Positions 16,984-26,313 of a stretch of 64,000 nucleotides of DNA are shown piece after piece. This DNA comes from Rhizobium sullae (GTDB lineage Bacteria > Pseudomonadota > Alphaproteobacteria > Rhizobiales > Rhizobiaceae), in contig NZ_FWER01000021.1 in NCBI RefSeq assembly GCF_900169785.1, forward strand, positions 32,092 to 96,091, given 5' to 3'. The first letter of the stretch is position 1, and each line of letters opens with the position of its first letter. The notes beneath the pieces were generated by a model, which was not told the DNA's origin, made no database searches, and was given only the letters and a program-made list of their open reading frames with translations. A program made the position numbers and the translations under genes.

Positions 16984-17865
16984 ATGAGTGCGGTGTTGAA
17001 AACGATTGGTATCGTCGGTGCGGGCCAGATGGGTTGCGGCATCGCGCATGTTTCAGCAGCTGCGGGCTACAAGGTCCAGCTTTACGACGTGACACAGGAG
17101 CGCATTGAATCCGGTCTTGCGACCATCAACGGCAACCTCGCCCGTCAGGTAACGAGCGGCAAGATGACGGATGAGGAGCGCAAAGCGACCCTTTCTCGCA
17201 TCTCCGGCTCCGCCAATCTGAATGACCTTGCTCCCTCCGACCTCGTTATCGAGGCGGCGACAGAGGAGGAAGCCGTAAAACGCAAGATCTACGCGCAGGT
17301 CTGTCCAGTGCTGAAGCCGGGCGCGCTGCTTGCGACGAACACCTCCTCGCTGTCCATCACCCGTCTGGCTTCGGCAACCGACCGGCCCGAGCACTTCATG
17401 GGCATCCATTTCATGAACCCAGTCCCGGTGATGAAGCTGGTGGAATTGGTGCGCGGCATAGCAACGGACGAAACCACGTTTTCGACCGCAAAGGAATTCG
17501 TCGCATCGCTGGACAAGACCATCACGGTTGCGGAAGACTTTCCCGCCTTCATCGTCAACCGTATCCTGCTGCCGATGATCAATGAGGCGATCTACACGCT
17601 CTACGAAGGTGTCGGCACTGTCGATGCCATCGACACGGCGATGAAGCTCGGCGCCAACCACCCGATGGGCCCGCTTCAGCTTGCCGATTTCATCGGCCTC
17701 GACACCTGCCTCTCGATCATGCAGGTGCTGCATGACGGCCTGGCCGATTCCAAGTACCGCCCCTGCCCACTGCTGGTGAAGTATGTCGAGGCCGGCTGGC
17801 TCGGCCGCAAGTCCGGCCGCGGCTTCTACGACTACCGCGGCGAAACACCCATCCCGACGCGGTAA
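16984..17865 (+). CDS. 3-hydroxybutyryl-CoA dehydrogenase
   Basis: 293 residues. NAD(P)-dependent oxidation/reduction of 3-hydroxybutyryl-CoA and acetoacetyl-CoA, linked to butyrate and polyhydroxybutyrate metabolism. The Rossmann motif GAGQMGCGIAH lies at residues 12-22, the catalytic His142 in GIHFMNPVPVMKLVE, with the partner Glu/Asn following. The C-terminal dimer domain GRKSGRGFYDY is intact. ATG 16984 is preferred to TTG 16978, with GGGGG about 7 nt upstream. It follows etfBA, its likely electron-transfer partners, after a terminator-like hairpin. Confidence 0.92.
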   Translation: MSAVLKTIGIVGAGQMGCGIAHVSAAAGYKVQLYDVTQERIESGLATINGNLARQVTSGKMTDEERKATLSRISGSANLNDLAPSDLVIEAATEEEAVKRKIYAQVCPVLKPGALLATNTSSLSITRLASATDRPEHFMGIHFMNPVPVMKLVELVRGIATDETTFSTAKEFVASLDKTITVAEDFPAFIVNRILLPMINEAIYTLYEGVGTVDAIDTAMKLGANHPMGPLQLADFIGLDTCLSIMQVLHDGLADSKYRPCPLLVKYVEAGWLGRKSGRGFYDYRGETPIPTR

Positions 17866-17867
17866 CT

Positions 17868-18530
17868 TTAAGATCCTGTAGCACCCTTGATCAGCGCCTT
17901 CGCATCGCCGCTATCCCATGCGGCAGGGCCGTTCATTGCCGAAACCAAACACCCTTTGTCATCGATGAGCAAAGTCACCGGCAGGCCAAAAGCCAGCCCC
18001 TCCTTCTTCAGGCTGTTGAAGACACCAATCGTATTGTCGCGATAAAACTGTAGGGAATCGACCCCGGTCTCGCTTAGGAATGCCTTCGGTTTCTCGTCAT
18101 TTCCGGTATCGATATTGACTGCCACGACTTGGAATTTGTCGCTGCCCATCTCCTTCTCCAGCGCATTCAGCGCCGGCATTTCTTCGCGGCAGGGCACGCA
18201 CCATGTCGCCCAGAGATTGAGAAGCACGGTCTTGCCCGCGAAGTTCTCGAGCGTCATCGGCTTGCCGTCTGGACCGTTAAAGGCGACGGACGGGAGCTTT
18301 CGCGGCGCGTTGGCAGCAACCATCGCCGCCACCTCGCCTTTGGCGAGCGGCGTAATCTTCTGAGCGAGATCTTTGGCGGCGGTGCACTCGGCAGAGACCG
18401 TTTCGCCGCCGGCATTGCCATACCCGGTCTCCTTAATGTAAACCGCTGCCGCACCGGCAATTATGCCTGCGACGGTGGCTATCGCGATCAATTTCAAGGA
18501 TGGCAGCCTGAACAGCTTTCTTGTCGTCAT
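17868..18530 (-). CDS. TlpA-like membrane-anchored thiol:disulfide oxidoreductase
   Basis: 220 residues. One N-terminal membrane anchor (residues about 13-31), then a periplasmic thioredoxin domain of the TlpA/ResA family with redox-active WCVPC (Cys111, Cys114) and the cis-Pro segment FGLPVTLLID. TlpA proteins reduce apocytochromes or copper-loading factors of cytochrome oxidase. ATG 18530 with TGGAG upstream is chosen over an in-frame start at 18566. The gene diverges from argH across only 41 bp and converges on the dehydrogenase gene with 2 bp between stops. Confidence 0.88.
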   Translation of the reverse strand: MTTRKLFRLPSLKLIAIATVAGIIAGAAAVYIKETGYGNAGGETVSAECTAAKDLAQKITPLAKGEVAAMVAANAPRKLPSVAFNGPDGKPMTLENFAGKTVLLNLWATWCVPCREEMPALNALEKEMGSDKFQVVAVNIDTGNDEKPKAFLSETGVDSLQFYRDNTIGVFNSLKKEGLAFGLPVTLLIDDKGCLVSAMNGPAAWDSGDAKALIKGATGS

Positions 18531-18571
18531 TTCATTCTCCAGGGCACGCACCCTTAAGGCAGGCATCTTTC

Positions 18572-19975
18572 ATGGCCGACGGCACAAAGGACACCAAATC
18601 CTCCAACCAGATGTGGGGCGGACGTTTCGCATCCGGCCCCGACGCGATCATGGAGGAGATAAATGCCTCGATCGGTTTCGACAAGAAGCTCTTTGCCCAG
18701 GATATTCGCGGATCGATCGCCCACGCGACGATGCTTGCCCACCAGGGCATCATTTCCGGGGACGATAAGGACAAGATCGTTCACGGGCTAAACACGATCC
18801 TGTCAGAAATTGAAAGCGGCAATTTCGAATTCTCCCGCCAACTCGAAGACATTCACATGAATGTCGAAGCCCGCCTTGCCGCGCTGATCGGCCCGGCGGC
18901 CGGACGCCTTCACACAGCCCGTTCGCGCAACGACCAAGTGGCGCTCGACTTCCGCCTCTGGGTGAAAGAAGAGCTGCAGAAGACGGAAGCAATGCTGACG
19001 AACCTCATCGCAGCCTTCCTTGACCGCGCCGAAGAACATGCCGAAAGCGTCATGCCGGGCTTCACGCATCTGCAGACTGCCCAGCCCGTCACCTTCGGCC
19101 ACCATTGCATGGCCTATGTCGAAATGTTCGGCCGCGACCGTTCGCGCGTCCGCCACGCCATCGAGCATCTGGATGAGAGTCCCATCGGCGCGGCAGCGCT
19201 GGCCGGTACCGGCTACCCGATCGACCGCCACATGACGGCAAAGGCGCTTGGCTTCCGCGAGCCGACCCGCAACTCGATCGATACGGTCTCCGACCGCGAT
19301 TTCGCCATCGAGTTCCTGTCGATCGCTGCGATCTGCGGCATGCATCTGTCGCGTCTGGCCGAAGAGATTGTGATCTGGTCGACGCCGCAATTCGGTTTCG
19401 TGCGTCTCTCGGATGCCTTCTCGACCGGCTCTTCCATCATGCCGCAGAAGAAGAACCCGGATGCTGCCGAGCTGGTGCGTGCCAAGACCGGCCGCATCAA
19501 CGGCTCGCTGGTTGCGCTGCTGACGATCATGAAGGGCCTGCCGCTCGCCTATTCGAAGGACATGCAGGAAGACAAGGAACAGGTCTTCGATGCCGCCGAG
19601 AGCCTGGAGCTGGCGATCGCCGCCATGACCGGAATGGTCCGCGACATGACGGTCAATACCGCCCGCATGAAAGCCGCGGCCGGCTCCGGCTATTCAACGG
19701 CCACCGATCTTGCCGACTGGCTGGTGCGCGAAGTGGGACTTCCGTTCCGCGACGCCCATCATGTGACTGGCCGTGCTGTGGCGCTTGCTGAAAGCAAGGG
19801 CTGCGACCTCGCCGAACTGCTGCTTACCGATCTCCAGGCGATCAATGCGGCGATAACCGACAAGGTCTACGACGTCCTGACGGTCGAGGCTTCGGTTGCA
19901 AGCCGCAAGAGCTTCGGTGGCACTGCTCCCTCCGAAGTGCGCAAGCAGATCGCCTATTGGCGGGCTCGCAACTGA
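18572..19975 (+). CDS. argH: Argininosuccinate lyase
   Basis: 467 residues. Last step of arginine synthesis: argininosuccinate to arginine and fumarate. The fumarase/lyase signature GSSIMPQKKNP is at about residues 287-297, and the substrate-binding HTARSRNDQVALD near 112. N-terminal QMWGGRF is typical. ATG 18572 follows AAGGCAGG and agrees with the family N-terminus; the upstream extension would overlap tlpA. First gene of an argH-lptM-lysA run. Confidence 0.96.
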   Translation: MADGTKDTKSSNQMWGGRFASGPDAIMEEINASIGFDKKLFAQDIRGSIAHATMLAHQGIISGDDKDKIVHGLNTILSEIESGNFEFSRQLEDIHMNVEARLAALIGPAAGRLHTARSRNDQVALDFRLWVKEELQKTEAMLTNLIAAFLDRAEEHAESVMPGFTHLQTAQPVTFGHHCMAYVEMFGRDRSRVRHAIEHLDESPIGAAALAGTGYPIDRHMTAKALGFREPTRNSIDTVSDRDFAIEFLSIAAICGMHLSRLAEEIVIWSTPQFGFVRLSDAFSTGSSIMPQKKNPDAAELVRAKTGRINGSLVALLTIMKGLPLAYSKDMQEDKEQVFDAAESLELAIAAMTGMVRDMTVNTARMKAAAGSGYSTATDLADWLVREVGLPFRDAHHVTGRAVALAESKGCDLAELLLTDLQAINAAITDKVYDVLTVEASVASRKSFGGTAPSEVRKQIAYWRARN

Positions 19976-20052
19976 GCAAAACAATCAGGGTGCACAAGGC
20001 GGATAAACTTCGCTATGAAGATGTCCATCAGCGCCGCTCCAAGAGGAACCCC

Positions 20053-20247
20053 ATGCAGACCAGCTTGCCGCACCTCATCCGCCTGACGGTTGTCTTTGCC
20101 GTCGTCGGACTTGCCGTTGCCGGATGCGGACGCAAAGGCGATCTCGATCCGCCGAGCGCGATGGCAACGAAGGAAGGTGACGTGTCGAAGCCGACGAAAC
20201 AGCCGGGTGCCGTCGACAGACCTTTCCTTCTCGATCCTTTGCTTTGA
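20053..20247 (+). CDS. lptM: LptM-like small lipoprotein
   Basis: 64 residues. A signal sequence ends in the lipobox AVAGC, followed directly by GRKGDLDPP, the hallmark of LptM (YifL), which in E. coli binds and matures the LPS translocon protein LptD. Its position just before lysA also recalls the E. coli yifL-dapF link. ATG 20053 has GAGGAA upstream. Located between argH (77 bp) and lysA (12 bp) on the same strand. Confidence 0.82.
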   Translation: MQTSLPHLIRLTVVFAVVGLAVAGCGRKGDLDPPSAMATKEGDVSKPTKQPGAVDRPFLLDPLL

Positions 20248-20259
20248 TAGGCGCGTTCC

Positions 20260-21528
20260 GTGAACCACTTCGAATATCGCGACGGCATCCTTTACGCCGA
20301 AAACGTCCCCGTTCCGGAGATCGCCAAGGCTATCGGCACGCCTTTCTATTGCTATTCGACCGCAACGCTTGAGCGGCACTACAGGGTCTTTTCCGAAGCT
20401 TTCAGCGATATCGACTCCATGGTCTGCTATGCCATGAAAGCGAATTCGAACCAGGCGGTATTGAAGACCCTCGGCAAGCTCGGCGCCGGCATCGACGTCG
20501 TGTCCGAAGGCGAATTACGCCGCGCGCTCGCCGCAGGCATCCCGGCAAGCCGCATCATGTTCTCGGGTGTCGGCAAGACGCCCCGTGAGATGGACGTCGC
20601 GCTCGAGGCTGGCATCTACTGCTTCAACGTCGAATCCGAACCGGAACTCGAAATCCTCAATCAGCGCGCCGTCAGGGCAGGCAAGAAGGCGCCTGTCTCC
20701 TTCCGCATCAATCCGGACGTGGATGCGAAGACGCATTCGAAGATCTCGACCGGCAAGAAGGAAAACAAGTTTGGCATTTCCTGGGAGCGCGCCCGCACCG
20801 TCTATGCACACGCCGCCAAGCTGCCGGGCATCGAGGTCACCGGCATCGATATGCACATCGGCAGCCAAATCACCGAGCTGCAGCCCTTCGACGATGCCTT
20901 CAAGCTGCTGCGCGAACTGGTCGACACGCTGCGTGCTGACGGCCACGACATCCACCATGTCGATATTGGCGGCGGCCTCGGTATTCCTTACAAGGAAGAC
21001 AATAATCCGCCGCCGCTGCCGGATGCCTACGCGGCGATCGTCAAGAACCAGCTCCGCGGGCTGAACTGCAAGATCGTGACTGAACCGGGCCGCCTGATCG
21101 TCGGCAACGCCGGCATTCTCGTCACGGAAGTCATCTACGTGAAGGACGGCGGTGAAAAGACCTTCGTTATCGTCGATGCGGCCATGAACGACCTAATTCG
21201 CCCGACGCTTTACGACGCCTGGCATGAAATCCTGCCTGTCGTGATCTCCGCCGCCAATGCGCCGCGCATCAAGGCTGATATCGTAGGTCCGGTTTGCGAG
21301 ACCGGCGACTATCTGGCACTTGATCGCGAAATGGCGATGCCGAAGCCGGGCGATCTCTTTGCCGTCAGTTCCGGCGGCGCTTATGGCGCGGTGCAGGCTG
21401 GCACCTACAACAGCCGCCTACTGGTGCCGGAAGTGCTGGTGAAAGGCGCCGATTTCCATGTGATTCGGCCTCGCCGAACCTATGAAGAACTGATCGGCCT
21501 CGACTCCGTGCCTGCCTGGCTCGACTGA
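20260..21528 (+). CDS. lysA: Diaminopimelate decarboxylase
   Basis: 422 residues. PLP enzyme converting meso-diaminopimelate to lysine. The Schiff-base lysine is in CYAMKANSN (about residue 60), the PLP phosphate site is VDIGGGLGIPY, and the second-domain motifs VGPVCETGDYLA and SSGGAYGAVQ are present. The start is GTG 20260, 12 bp after lptM; MNHFEYRDGILYAE is the normal N-terminus. Co-transcribed with argH-lptM by spacing. Confidence 0.96.
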   Translation: MNHFEYRDGILYAENVPVPEIAKAIGTPFYCYSTATLERHYRVFSEAFSDIDSMVCYAMKANSNQAVLKTLGKLGAGIDVVSEGELRRALAAGIPASRIMFSGVGKTPREMDVALEAGIYCFNVESEPELEILNQRAVRAGKKAPVSFRINPDVDAKTHSKISTGKKENKFGISWERARTVYAHAAKLPGIEVTGIDMHIGSQITELQPFDDAFKLLRELVDTLRADGHDIHHVDIGGGLGIPYKEDNNPPPLPDAYAAIVKNQLRGLNCKIVTEPGRLIVGNAGILVTEVIYVKDGGEKTFVIVDAAMNDLIRPTLYDAWHEILPVVISAANAPRIKADIVGPVCETGDYLALDREMAMPKPGDLFAVSSGGAYGAVQAGTYNSRLLVPEVLVKGADFHVIRPRRTYEELIGLDSVPAWLD

Positions 21529-21677
21529 CAGCCTCATCACTTTTTGGCGAATAGGGGTGAAAAACCGGCTTTGCCGGCCGCCTGCCCTCGCCTTCGCCAC
21601 AAAGAGTGTTATCCTTTCTTCATGCGAGCGTATTGCCCAGCAAGCGCCGGAAGCGCCCTCTGTTACTCTAGCATCAA

Positions 21678-24335
21678 ATGGCGGAGACCGGATTGACGAA
21701 AAGCCCCCGCAGGCAAAGACATGGTGCATTTGCCGTTCGGCCCTCTCTCGCGAGGCTCGTAGCGGTAAAGCGGTTCTTTGCGCGCCTCGTACTCGTTTCC
21801 GAGCAGATACTGCCGCCGCTCGTCCCGGTTCTTTCCGTCGTTGCCTTCTATTTCGCAGCGTCCTGGTTCGGGCTCTTCCGCTCCATTCCCGATTTCGCGC
21901 GTATCACGCTGCTGATCGCCTTTGGCGTCGCCTTTCTCGCCGCATTCATCCCGTTTCGCAGTCTCCGCTGGCCGAATGTCGCCGAGGCCGACCGGCTGCT
22001 TGAGGAACGCAACGGCCTGCCGCATCAGCCGGTGACGGTGCAGGAAGACGAACCGGCCTTCGACACGCCCTTCGCAAGGGCGCTTTGGCGCGAGCACCAG
22101 ACGCGCATGGCGAAGAAGATCGCAGTCCTCGATACCGGCTTCCCCCGCCCGGACATCGCAACCCACGACCGTTTCGCGTTGCGTGCCATCCCGGCCCTCC
22201 TTCTCGTCACGGCCTTCGGTTACTCGCTTTCGACCAACGGCGGCTCGATCACCGACGCCCTGCAGCCGCCCGCCGCGCCGGCAGCGACCAATCCGGCCGT
22301 GCGCATCGACGCATGGGTCACCCCGCCCTCCTATACGGGCCGCGCTCCGGTCTATCTGACGGCAACCGGCACTGAGCGGGCGATCAACATTCCGCAGTTC
22401 TCGAACCTGACCGTTCGCGTCAGCGGCGGGCAGACGAACGAAAAGGTCGTTTTCAGGAAAGAGAGCGGCGAGGCGGAGGAAATCGCTGCGGAGGCAAAGC
22501 AGCAGCCTGCTGCATCACAAGCCCAGCCACAGACTCCTGCGGCGCCAGCCCTTGCCGCACAGACACATCTGATGAAGCTTGAGGAAAACGGTGCGTTGCT
22601 CGTCAATGGCCGTACTTGGAGCTTCAATGTCATTCCCGACAAGACGCCCGAAATTGCTTTCGATGGATTGCCCAAACGCAGCGTGAACGGCGCGCTGGAA
22701 ATCGGCTTCACCGTCAAGGACGACTACGGCGTGCAGGAAGCGCGTGCGGAGATCGTGCCGATCGAAACCGATCCGCGGGCAAAGCCGCTTTATCCGCTAC
22801 CCGATTTCCGGCTCGACATTCCGCGCCGCAATGCGCGTGATGCCAAGGCCGTGACCAGCAAGAACCTCACCGAACATCCGCTTGCCGGAAAACGCGTACG
22901 CGTCACGCTGGTCGCCAAGGACGCAGCAGGCCAGACCGGCCGAAGCCCGCCGCACGAAACGACGCTGCCGTCACGCCCATTCAATGAACCGCTCGCCGCA
23001 GCCGTTGCGGAAGAGCGTCAGGTTTTCGCGCTCGATACCCGCAAGATGCCGGAGGCGATCGCACTCAACGAGGCGCTGACGATCCGCCCCGACGAGACGA
23101 TTCCGAGTCTCACCAACTATCTGCTGCTGCAATCGGCGCAGACGCGCATGAGGCTCGCCAAGGGCGACGAGCAGTTGAAGGACACGGCCGACTATCTCTG
23201 GGATATCGCGATCGGCATGGAAGATGGCGACCTTTCGCTTGCGGAACGCAACCTGCGCAACGCCCAGCAGAACCTCGCCGACGCGCTTCAGCGCAATGCG
23301 CCGGACCCGGAGATCAAGAAGCTCATGGACGAGCTTCGCAAGGCGATGAACGAATATATGAAGGAACTGGCGCAGCGCATGCAGAATGCGCCGATGCAGC
23401 CGAACCAAAACGCGCAGAACGTCATCCGTCAGCAGGATCTGGAGCGTATGATGGACCAGATCGAGAATCTGGCCCGCTCAGGCAACCGCGATGCCGCTCA
23501 GCAGATGCTTTCCGAACTGCAGCGCATGATGAACAACTTGCAGGCCGGCAGGCCGCAACAAGGCCAGCAACAGCAGGGCGACAACAGCCAGATGCGCCAG
23601 CAGATGGACAATCTCGGCCAGATCCTCCGCGATCAGCAAAAGCTGATGGAGCAGACCTTCAAACTGGACCAGCAGTTGAAGGATCGTATGCAGCGTGGCG
23701 ACCCGAATATGGGTATGAACGATCCGCTGCTCGATGAAATGATGCGGGACCAGGATGGCCAGCCGCAGGATCAGCAGCAGGGGCAGAACGGCGAACAGGG
23801 GCAGTCACCTTCGGACCAGCAGATGACTGAGGAGCAATTGCGCGAGGCGCTGAAACAGCTCCGCGCCCAGCAGGATGCGCTTGGCAAGCAGCTCGGCGAG
23901 CTACAGAAGGGCCTTGGCGAAATGGGCATGAAGCCCGGCCCAGGCTTTGGTCAGGCACAGCGCGAAATGGAAGGTGCCGGGCGCGAACTCGGCGAAGGCC
24001 GCGGCGAACCGGCCCTCCAGGGCCAGGGCCGCGCGCTAGAGGCGCTGCGCCAAGGCGCCCGGGACATGATGAACCAGATGATGCAGGCGCAGCAGGGCCA
24101 ACAGGGTCAAGGACCGCAAGGCCAGGTTGGCCAGGGCAACCAGAACGGCCGCGATCCGCTCGGCCGCCCGCGCCGCGCAGAGGGCCCGGATTTCGGCGAT
24201 CAGGTGAAGGTACCCGACGAAATCGACGTGCAGCGCGCCCGCGAAATCCTTGATGCGATCCGCGAAAAACTCGGCAACAATCCGACGCAGGAAATGGAGC
24301 GCCGCTATCTGGAGCGGCTGCTGGATATTCAGTAG
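21678..24335 (+). CDS. TIGR02302-family (DUF4175) large membrane protein
   Basis: 885 residues. Two N-terminal hydrophobic segments (about 40-60 and 75-95), one more near 180, then a large soluble region. Residues about 550-840 are very rich in Gln, Met, Asn and Gly, with repeated QQQGQ-type runs and predicted coiled coil. This architecture matches the alphaproteobacterial TIGR02302 family, thought to be envelope-associated; no catalytic motif is visible and the function is unknown. It begins 149 bp after lysA. No Shine-Dalgarno is obvious before ATG 21678. Confidence 0.82.
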   Translation: MAETGLTKSPRRQRHGAFAVRPSLARLVAVKRFFARLVLVSEQILPPLVPVLSVVAFYFAASWFGLFRSIPDFARITLLIAFGVAFLAAFIPFRSLRWPNVAEADRLLEERNGLPHQPVTVQEDEPAFDTPFARALWREHQTRMAKKIAVLDTGFPRPDIATHDRFALRAIPALLLVTAFGYSLSTNGGSITDALQPPAAPAATNPAVRIDAWVTPPSYTGRAPVYLTATGTERAINIPQFSNLTVRVSGGQTNEKVVFRKESGEAEEIAAEAKQQPAASQAQPQTPAAPALAAQTHLMKLEENGALLVNGRTWSFNVIPDKTPEIAFDGLPKRSVNGALEIGFTVKDDYGVQEARAEIVPIETDPRAKPLYPLPDFRLDIPRRNARDAKAVTSKNLTEHPLAGKRVRVTLVAKDAAGQTGRSPPHETTLPSRPFNEPLAAAVAEERQVFALDTRKMPEAIALNEALTIRPDETIPSLTNYLLLQSAQTRMRLAKGDEQLKDTADYLWDIAIGMEDGDLSLAERNLRNAQQNLADALQRNAPDPEIKKLMDELRKAMNEYMKELAQRMQNAPMQPNQNAQNVIRQQDLERMMDQIENLARSGNRDAAQQMLSELQRMMNNLQAGRPQQGQQQQGDNSQMRQQMDNLGQILRDQQKLMEQTFKLDQQLKDRMQRGDPNMGMNDPLLDEMMRDQDGQPQDQQQGQNGEQGQSPSDQQMTEEQLREALKQLRAQQDALGKQLGELQKGLGEMGMKPGPGFGQAQREMEGAGRELGEGRGEPALQGQGRALEALRQGARDMMNQMMQAQQGQQGQGPQGQVGQGNQNGRDPLGRPRRAEGPDFGDQVKVPDEIDVQRAREILDAIREKLGNNPTQEMERRYLERLLDIQ

Positions 24336-24476
24336 CTGAAATTGGATCACAATGCGCCGCCCAAATCCTGAGCGCGGAAGACTCTCTTTCAAATGACGAT
24401 TCATTCACGACGCCGACGCGCGGCCGGCTTCCCGTAACAGGCTCAGGAATGAGGCCGTGTGGAAGGTGCCGCCGTC

Positions 24477-24836
24477 TCACGCAGCCAGCGCCCGGGCAAC
24501 CGCCTTTCGGATGTCCGGGAGGGCAAACGGCTTCGACACGACGTCGACGATCTTTTCCGCAAGGTCGTCAGCCCGTTCTCGCTGCTCGGCATAGCCCGTC
24601 ATCAGCAGGATTTTGAGCGCCGGAAATGCGGATTTCGCCTGATGCGCAAGCTCGATGCCATCCATGACCGGCATGCGAATATCCGAAAGCAGCAGGTCAT
24701 AGACCCCATCTTTCAGCTTTTCCAGCCCCTCGGCGCCATCGGCGGCTTCGTCGGTCTCATGACCGTCAAGGCGCAAGGCCCGGGCGACGAAAGAGCGAAG
24801 CGAATCTTCGTCTTCCGTAATCAGAATTTTTGCCAT
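24477..24836 (-). CDS. cpdR: CpdR-like single-domain response regulator
   Basis: 119 residues, only a receiver domain. The acidic pocket EDED (8-11), phosphoacceptor Asp52 in SDIRMPVMDG, the switch Thr in MTGYAEQ and Lys in VSKPFA are all present. It ends ARALAA; a C-terminal Ala-Ala is needed for ClpXP turnover of Caulobacter CpdR. The context and sequence resemble the second CpdR paralogue (CpdR2) of rhizobia, so it may act with the CckA-ChpT phosphorelay and ClpXP, but the paralogue assignment is from memory. ATG 24836 matches the family; a GGAG lies 11 nt upstream, and an alternative ATG is at 24845. Confidence 0.72.
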   Translation of the reverse strand: MAKILITEDEDSLRSFVARALRLDGHETDEAADGAEGLEKLKDGVYDLLLSDIRMPVMDGIELAHQAKSAFPALKILLMTGYAEQRERADDLAEKIVDVVSKPFALPDIRKAVARALAA

Positions 24837-24924
24837 GATGTGCATCGCTCCGTCTTCATGCCCCGGAACGGAAATTGCACGGCGTTCCTTTTCGATCGGT
24901 AAACGGGCGAAAGGGATGGACGGC

Positions 24925-24933
24925 ATGGTTAAC
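24925..24933 (-). promoter_or_regulatory. CtrA-type box upstream of cpdR-like gene
   Basis: GTTAACCAT on the minus strand, about 90 bp upstream of the cpdR-like start. TTAACCAT is the half-site core reported for the cell-cycle regulator CtrA in Alphaproteobacteria, and cpdR is a CtrA target in Caulobacter. No second half-site at the usual spacing was found. Role inferred. Confidence 0.4.
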
Positions 24934-24956
24934 AACCCGTCTTGGCACCGATGGGG

Positions 24957-25499
24957 TCAGGCGTCGCCGGTAACTACGCCGACGAAAGGCAGTTCGCGGA
25001 AGGCATAGGCGGCATCCATGCCGTAGCCGACAACGAAATAATCCGGGCATTCGAAGCCGACATAGTCTGCCTCGAGCTTTTCCTTGCGCTTGACGCTCTT
25101 GTCGAGCAGCACAGCAATGCTGACGTTGCGCGCGCCGCGCTCGTAGAGCAGTTCCTTGGCGAAGAGCAGCGTGCGGCCGGATTCGAGGATATCGTCGATC
25201 AACAACACGTCGCGATCTTTCACGTCGCTGTCGATATCTTTGACGATTCGGACGCCCTGCGAAACCGTTCCAGTGCCGTAGCTGGAAAGCGTAATGAATT
25301 CGACTTCTGGCGCGAGCCCGCTGTCATGCAATGCGCGGATGAGGTCGGCGGCGAATATGAACGAGCCCTTCAGCACGGCGATGACGAGCAGGTCCTTTGT
25401 AGGTCCCTCGGCAATCTGCTTTGCCATCACATGATTGCGTTCGGCAATCTGCTCGGCAGTGAAAAGCGGCTCGATAGTTTTTCCGCGCACGACAGGCAT
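24957..25499 (-). CDS. hpt: Hypoxanthine phosphoribosyltransferase
   Basis: 180 residues. Purine salvage: hypoxanthine or guanine plus PRPP to the nucleotide. The PRPP loop VLLIDDILESGRTL lies at about residues 96-109; the N-terminal VIAVLKGSFIFAADL and the C-terminal VGYGMDAAYAFRELP are typical. GGAG lies 8 nt before ATG 25499. It is upstream of the cpdR-like gene on the same strand, separated by 120 bp that include a CtrA-type box, so the latter probably has its own promoter. Confidence 0.94.
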   Translation of the reverse strand: MPVVRGKTIEPLFTAEQIAERNHVMAKQIAEGPTKDLLVIAVLKGSFIFAADLIRALHDSGLAPEVEFITLSSYGTGTVSQGVRIVKDIDSDVKDRDVLLIDDILESGRTLLFAKELLYERGARNVSIAVLLDKSVKRKEKLEADYVGFECPDYFVVGYGMDAAYAFRELPFVGVVTGDA

Positions 25500-25559
25500 A
25501 CGGCTTGCTCCATGAAAACGAAGGGTAAGCCGTTAGCACATTAGAGAGGCAGAAACACC

Positions 25560-26219
25560 CTAAGGCATGAAGGAAAGCCGGACTTCTGGTATTTTTCCAC
25601 CAGAGTGCTGCACGCGCGCCGAGAAGCCACGGCTCTCGCCGCTATAGATGACGTCCGCCGGCGGGTTGATCACCATGCTGGCCACCAGTCGTTCGTCGTT
25701 CACCAGATCGGCGCGGATCGGCCGGACGGTCTGTGTCGTACCGCTGCCGTTTTCGATGATGCCGTTGATAGCCAGGATGCTCATACCATTGGCCTCGCGC
25801 GGCGTGACCGTGACATGCGTGAAGTGAAGCGGCGAGCTCAACGCAGCGGTACTGCTCGCCGACAGGCCCGCGAAACCGCCCGTCAGGCCGAAAACAAGAA
25901 CAAAAAGCATGAAGACCAAAGCTGCAAAGCTCTTGAGCGATGCCTGCTGCAGCCATTTTTCTGCAATCGCGAGGAACGCAGTCGCCTTCGAGAAAGCCGT
26001 GGGTGGCCTAGATAGTTTGGCCGCGGCAGCAGCGCGCTTGCGATCGTCATTGAAGCTTCTAACGTTGAAGCCTTGGCTCCGGTGGCCGATAACGACGAAC
26101 TCGGCATCGGCGACGTCATCCGGACGGCCCGGATAGCGGGGCTGGCGCGCGGCAGGTTCCGGCGGCAAGAAATCGTAGGCGTAGCCCGGCGCCCGGCGCC
26201 TGAAGGAGGATGCTTCCAT
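25560..26219 (-). CDS. DUF3426-like membrane-anchored protein beside ftsEX
   Basis: 219 residues. A polar N-terminus, one transmembrane helix near residues 107-127 (ALVFMLFVLVFGL), then a beta-rich domain with ILAINGIIENGSG and a VSAR-like FSARVQ, resembling DUF3426. In other Alphaproteobacteria the gene divergent from ftsE encodes an MJ0042 zinc-ribbon protein ending in DUF3426; here no zinc-ribbon cysteines exist. The start is uncertain: ATG 26219 (GGGAG 11 nt upstream) or ATG 26237. Divergent from ftsE. Function unknown. Confidence 0.6.
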   Translation of the reverse strand: MEASSFRRRAPGYAYDFLPPEPAARQPRYPGRPDDVADAEFVVIGHRSQGFNVRSFNDDRKRAAAAAKLSRPPTAFSKATAFLAIAEKWLQQASLKSFAALVFMLFVLVFGLTGGFAGLSASSTAALSSPLHFTHVTVTPREANGMSILAINGIIENGSGTTQTVRPIRADLVNDERLVASMVINPPADVIYSGESRGFSARVQHSGGKIPEVRLSFMP

Positions 26220-26305
26220 GTTGACGGTTTCTCCCATCTTCACATGGTTTCAGTGCACGGCTGAAATCCGGCATTGAAACGAATCCTGCTCAGTCGTAAA
26301 TTTTA

Positions 26306-26313
26306 ATGGTTAA
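26306..26313. promoter_or_regulatory. CtrA-type box in the ftsE divergent region
   Basis: ATGGTTAA on the plus strand (TTAACCAT on the minus), a perfect 8-mer CtrA half-site core; an additional TTAA lies 3 bp away, and two GTTAAC palindromes lie at 26368-26373 and 26381-26386 close to the ftsE start. The TTAA sites do not have the canonical 7-bp spacing. CtrA control of ftsE and/or the DUF3426-like gene is a suggestion only. Confidence 0.35.

Noticed and set aside
23300..24200. Gln/Gly-rich repeats in the TIGR02302 gene suspected as frameshift or tandem repeat
   Set aside because: The frame is continuous, codon use is normal and the Q-rich region is a known feature of the family.
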